A DNA stretch of 18,552 nt. Source: Flammeovirgaceae bacterium UBA5867 (GTDB taxonomy: Bacteria; Bacteroidota; Bacteroidia; Cytophagales; Cyclobacteriaceae). The stretch covers positions 28,981-47,532 of the forward strand of contig DJFR01000141.1 of assembly GCA_002432545.1 (NCBI GenBank). Direction: 5' to 3'. Shown here piece by piece: positions 16,379 to 18,552 of the stretch. The notes below the pieces were generated by a model. It did not search any database and was not told the DNA's origin. It saw only the letters and a list, made by a program, of their open reading frames with translations. How positions within the stretch are numbered: the first letter of the stretch is position 1; each line of letters starts with the position of its first letter. The translations under genes were made by a program, and so were the position numbers.

Positions 16379-18233
16379 TATTTCACCTTCACCACAGACA
16401 CAATCAACCCCGGCAGCAGAGTCTAAATCTTTGCTCAACACCGCTGAAAGTGATCAAACTATACTGCTACCTCTTCAGTGTAAACTTACCGTTGGCGCAG
16501 CAGACGATCCGCTGGAAGCAGAAGCGGATGCGATGGCTGATAAAGTGATGCGCATGCCGGAAAGCAGTTTTATACAACGCAAGTGTTCGCATTGTGAAGA
16601 CGAGGAGAAGGCTCAACGCAAACCACTGGCTTCGTTCATACAAAAGAAGGAATCGTCCGGTAGTGATACCGTTGTATCCGATTCCGTCAACAATCAGATA
16701 GCATCTACACGTGGCAGCGGGAGCTCGCTGGACAGTTCTACCAAAAGCTTTATGGAAAGTCGTTTTGGCGCAGACTTTTCTGGTGTACGCATTCACACCG
16801 GCCAGTATGCAACGCAATTATCCAACGACCTGAATGCACAGGCGTTCACCGTTGGAAACGATATATACTTTAACTCCGGAAAATATACTCCCGAATCAAA
16901 TGCCGGTAAATTTTTGCTTGCCCATGAGTTAACGCATACTATACAGCAAGGTGCTGTTGCCAATACAATACAACGTGAAGAGGGCACGTCACGTGTTGAA
17001 GAGCACGTACAAACACCTACACGCACCGGTGATGCATGGAGCGGCACCGTTGACCGGGAAGAATATGTACCCGCGAGCGGTTCGACACCAAGGAGATCAC
17101 TTGCAACACGTTCCGGGGTTCGAATTGCGTTTGACGCAGCCAATTGTGTGGTTACGTTACCCACACGTTTAAAATTCGAACATCCCAGTACATCCAACTG
17201 GCCATTCTGTAGTGAAGATTCTGGTTCTGTTCCGCCGGCCGCAGTAGATCAAAGTATATTTGATCGTGTGAAACAACGCTTCTTATCACTTACACAGTCG
17301 TGGTTTGATAACTGGTTTACTGTTCGCCTCAGTAATTGTGAAAATGCATGTGCTGGAAAAGATATACCTATACGGGCTGCTATTACTGAAGACAATGCGA
17401 ACCCAACTACCACCGTAATTATAGCTGACAAAGACGGGCGTTCATGCGCCAATAGGTCTACCGTTGTATTACACGTTGGCGGTGGTATAGATGATGATCG
17501 TATTGTACACGAGGCCGGCCACATGGCTCTCGGATACGGAGATGAGTATCCATCCGCCCGCAATACGGAAAGTGTGAGGAGAAGTGATACTTCTATGGCC
17601 GGATCACATAGCAGCTTTCAGGACTGGATGCTTTTGCACGAGAGACATTTTGCTTTTGTTCCTGCGTTCCTTCAGCAAATATACCCGGGATGTACCGCTA
17701 CGCTTCAGTCCAATAATCGCTCCGGTACCTCTTTCAATTTCCCTGCCTTGATGGGGTATTCAGGATACCGTGGGGGTGGTGTTCATTTCTCTACCGGGCT
17801 GGATCTCGCTGTACCCCTGGAAATTCAACGCAGACTACAACTCACGTTGGGCGCCCGAGCACACTATATACTGGGAGCATCTTATCCTACGCAACATGCA
17901 TTCATGGGTGGTTTGAGACTCGGTTTAAACTATACCAGCAATTTCGCCACCGGTGGCTTACGGTTAGGTGGCTTTGGTGAAATAGGAGGTAGTTTTTCTT
18001 CTGCTACAGATCGCACATTGTCGGATACACGGAACAGTCGCTGGTTTGGCAGTGGCTATTATTCGGTTGGCGGAACGCTTGGATATACCTCAGCGTTGTC
18101 AGGAGGTTCATCAATGTTTATCGGGGCAGAAGCTTCCTATAACTCATCTATACTTTCAGATGACAGCTTACGAAGATTCGGACCTGCCGAGTGGTTTAAT
18201 CTTGGACTTTCATTCGGATATCAGTGGAGATAA
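16371..18233 (+). CDS. eCIS-core (DUF4157) cargo protein: metallopeptidase-like domain plus C-terminal beta-barrel-like segment
   Basis: This protein has 620 residues. The leader parallels the 14007 gene: LQCKLTVG (C37), the DPLEAEADAMADKVMRMPE helix, C72-x2-C75, QRKPLASFIQKKE, then the eCIS core (~122-195) ending in HELTH at 185-189, and IQR at 200-202. A unique region (~203-455) contains HEAGHMALGYGDEY (380-393), a metal-site motif in which D391 could be the third ligand, as in HExxH...DEY-type peptidases, and a Met-turn candidate TSMAG (M409). Residues ~455-620 switch to alternating Gly/aromatic/hydrophobic beta strands: GVHFSTGLDLAV, LQLTLGARAHYIL, FMGGLRLGLNYTS, FIGAEASYNSS and the terminal LGLSFGYQWR. 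These read like a small (~8-strand) outer-membrane barrel ending near an aromatic residue. No signal peptide is present, so it is not an ordinary resident outer-membrane protein. The barrel call is inferred from the pattern only. Confidence 0.82.
   Translation: MKNISPSPQTQSTPAAESKSLLNTAESDQTILLPLQCKLTVGAADDPLEAEADAMADKVMRMPESSFIQRKCSHCEDEEKAQRKPLASFIQKKESSGSDTVVSDSVNNQIASTRGSGSSLDSSTKSFMESRFGADFSGVRIHTGQYATQLSNDLNAQAFTVGNDIYFNSGKYTPESNAGKFLLAHELTHTIQQGAVANTIQREEGTSRVEEHVQTPTRTGDAWSGTVDREEYVPASGSTPRRSLATRSGVRIAFDAANCVVTLPTRLKFEHPSTSNWPFCSEDSGSVPPAAVDQSIFDRVKQRFLSLTQSWFDNWFTVRLSNCENACAGKDIPIRAAITEDNANPTTTVIIADKDGRSCANRSTVVLHVGGGIDDDRIVHEAGHMALGYGDEYPSARNTESVRRSDTSMAGSHSSFQDWMLLHERHFAFVPAFLQQIYPGCTATLQSNNRSGTSFNFPALMGYSGYRGGGVHFSTGLDLAVPLEIQRRLQLTLGARAHYILGASYPTQHAFMGGLRLGLNYTSNFATGGLRLGGFGEIGGSFSSATDRTLSDTRNSRWFGSGYYSVGGTLGYTSALSGGSSMFIGAEASYNSSILSDDSLRRFGPAEWFNLGLSFGYQWR
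16476..16937 (+). repeat. Direct repeat copy 2: leader plus eCIS-core coding module
   Basis: Second copy of the N-terminal cargo module, from the LQCKLTVG codons to HELTH. It shares stretches such as GTGATGCGCATGCCGGA with the third copy and close variants with the first. Divergence is concentrated at synonymous sites, suggesting the protein sequence is maintained by selection. Confidence 0.7.
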
Positions 18234-18298
18234 AATATGTTACGATGCCGGATGAGACTTTTGCTATGACATGACTATATATAATCAGACTATAGATT
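18234..18298 (+). promoter_or_regulatory. Longest intergenic gap, TATA-rich leader of the last cargo gene
   Basis: This 65-base gap is the largest in the window. It contains GACTATATATAATCAGAC (18273-18290) and a second CTATAG. There is no clear Bacteroidota -33 TTTG / -7 TAnnTTTG pair and no hairpin-T terminator, so I call it only a leader that might contain a promoter; readthrough from the preceding gene is at least as likely. Confidence 0.25.
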
Positions 18299-18306
18299 AT
18301 GAAGAA
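18290..18306 (+). repeat. Leader/start repeat, copy 2 (CTATAGATTATGAAGAA)
   Basis: Identical to 16362-16378 and spans the ATG at 18299 of the last, partial cargo gene. Similarity continues into the following codons (CTCACC / TTCACC). Confidence 0.6.
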
Positions 18307-18552
18307 CCTCTCACCTTACCAGCAGGCACAAACAGCTCCGTCAGCAGCATCTACGCCTTCGCTTAGCATGGCAGAGAGCGCACAAAATATACTGTTACCT
18401 ATCCAATGTAAACTCACGGTTGGCGCAGTAGACGATCCGTTGGAAGCCGAAGCAGATGCTATGGCTGACCAAGTGATGCGCATGCCGGAGAACAGTTTTA
18501 TACAACGAAAGTGCAAACATTGTGAAGAAGAAGAGAAAGCGCAACGCAAACC
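18299..18552 (+). CDS. Third eCIS-core-type cargo protein, 3'-partial (leader only)
   Basis: An open frame starts at the ATG at 18299 and runs to the window edge without a stop (84 complete codons). The translation reads MKNLSPYQQAQTAP at the start, then IQCKLTVGAVDDPLEAEADA, a MADQVMRMPE helix, FIQRKCKHC with a CxxC pair, EEEEKAQRK. This is the same leader as in the 14007 and 16371 genes, and is closest to the 16371 gene in both protein and nucleotides. The eCIS core and variable C-terminal domain would lie beyond the window. The first 8 bases of the coding sequence and the 9 before it are identical to those of the 16371 gene, indicating tandem duplication that included the leader. Confidence 0.8.
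   Translation, partial: MKNLSPYQQAQTAPSAASTPSLSMAESAQNILLPIQCKLTVGAVDDPLEAEADAMADQVMRMPENSFIQRKCKHCEEEEKAQRK
18404..18552 (+). repeat. Direct repeat copy 3 (truncated by the window edge)
   Basis: Third copy of the N-terminal cargo module, visible up to the QRK codons after the CxxC pair. It is closer in sequence to copy 2 than to copy 1. Confidence 0.7.

Noticed and set aside
18234..18298. Rho-independent terminator between the last two cargo genes
   Set aside because: No stable hairpin followed by a T run can be found; the gap is TATA-rich only.
596..18549. Numerous reverse-strand and alternate-frame open frames (for example 1008-1397, 8344-8742, 16793-17197)
   Set aside because: All lie fully across well-supported + strand genes, have skewed composition and no recognisable domain; they are shadows of the real coding frames.
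1..18552. tRNA, rRNA, CRISPR array or insertion sequence
   Set aside because: Almost every base is in a supported coding frame; no spacer-repeat arrays, transposase motifs or terminal inverted repeats were seen.

Overview
The window is the downstream half of an extracellular contractile injection system (eCIS) locus, a phage-tail-like 'metamorphosis-associated contractile / antifeeding-prophage' type machine, followed directly by a tandem array of its putative cargo genes. All genes lie on the + strand, are packed with gaps of 65 bases or less or with small overlaps, and look like one transcription unit that enters from the left and runs off the right edge. Several things suggest a member of the Bacteroidota. 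Start codons lack Shine-Dalgarno sequences and have A/T-rich leaders. The base composition is intermediate. The Afp11-like baseplate gene carries a SusC/TonB-receptor-style carboxypeptidase-regulatory-like domain. The baseplate, tape-measure and ATPase proteins resemble the Bacteroidota branch of eCIS. The species cannot be named from the sequence.

Layout: 1-660, tail of a tube/LysM baseplate-hub protein (Afp7-like; its 5' end is outside the window); 693-2327, VgrG-like spike (Afp8); 2340-2633, PAAR-like spike tip (Afp10); 2659-3078, gp25-like baseplate wedge (Afp9); 3075-7610, baseplate J/gp6-like protein (Afp11) with an unusual C-terminal extension; 7639-11097, second large baseplate protein (Afp12-like) with a coiled-coil insertion; 11129-12496, very short tape-measure-type protein (Afp14-like); 12483-13985, AAA+ ATPase (Afp15-like). 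Sheath, tube and cap genes would be expected upstream. No tail-fibre gene is visible here.

The cargo region (14007 to the right edge) holds four consecutive putative effectors. Three (14007-15119, 16371-18233 and a partial one from 18299) begin with almost the same module: a C...CxxC acidic/basic leader plus, where visible, an eCIS-core (DUF4157) domain ending in HELTH. The fourth (15129-16352) has lost that core and keeps only short IQR/ASFIQRKK motifs. The three complete genes each end in a different HExxH metallopeptidase-like domain, and the 16371 gene adds a C-terminal segment that reads like a small outer-membrane beta-barrel. The picture is an injection machine with a 'constant leader, variable warhead' cargo cassette that grows by duplication.

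A separate, window-wide signal is a strong excess of the tetranucleotide TATA. It dictates Ile codon choice (ATA after a T-ending codon, ATC/ATT otherwise) and recurs immediately before most start codons.
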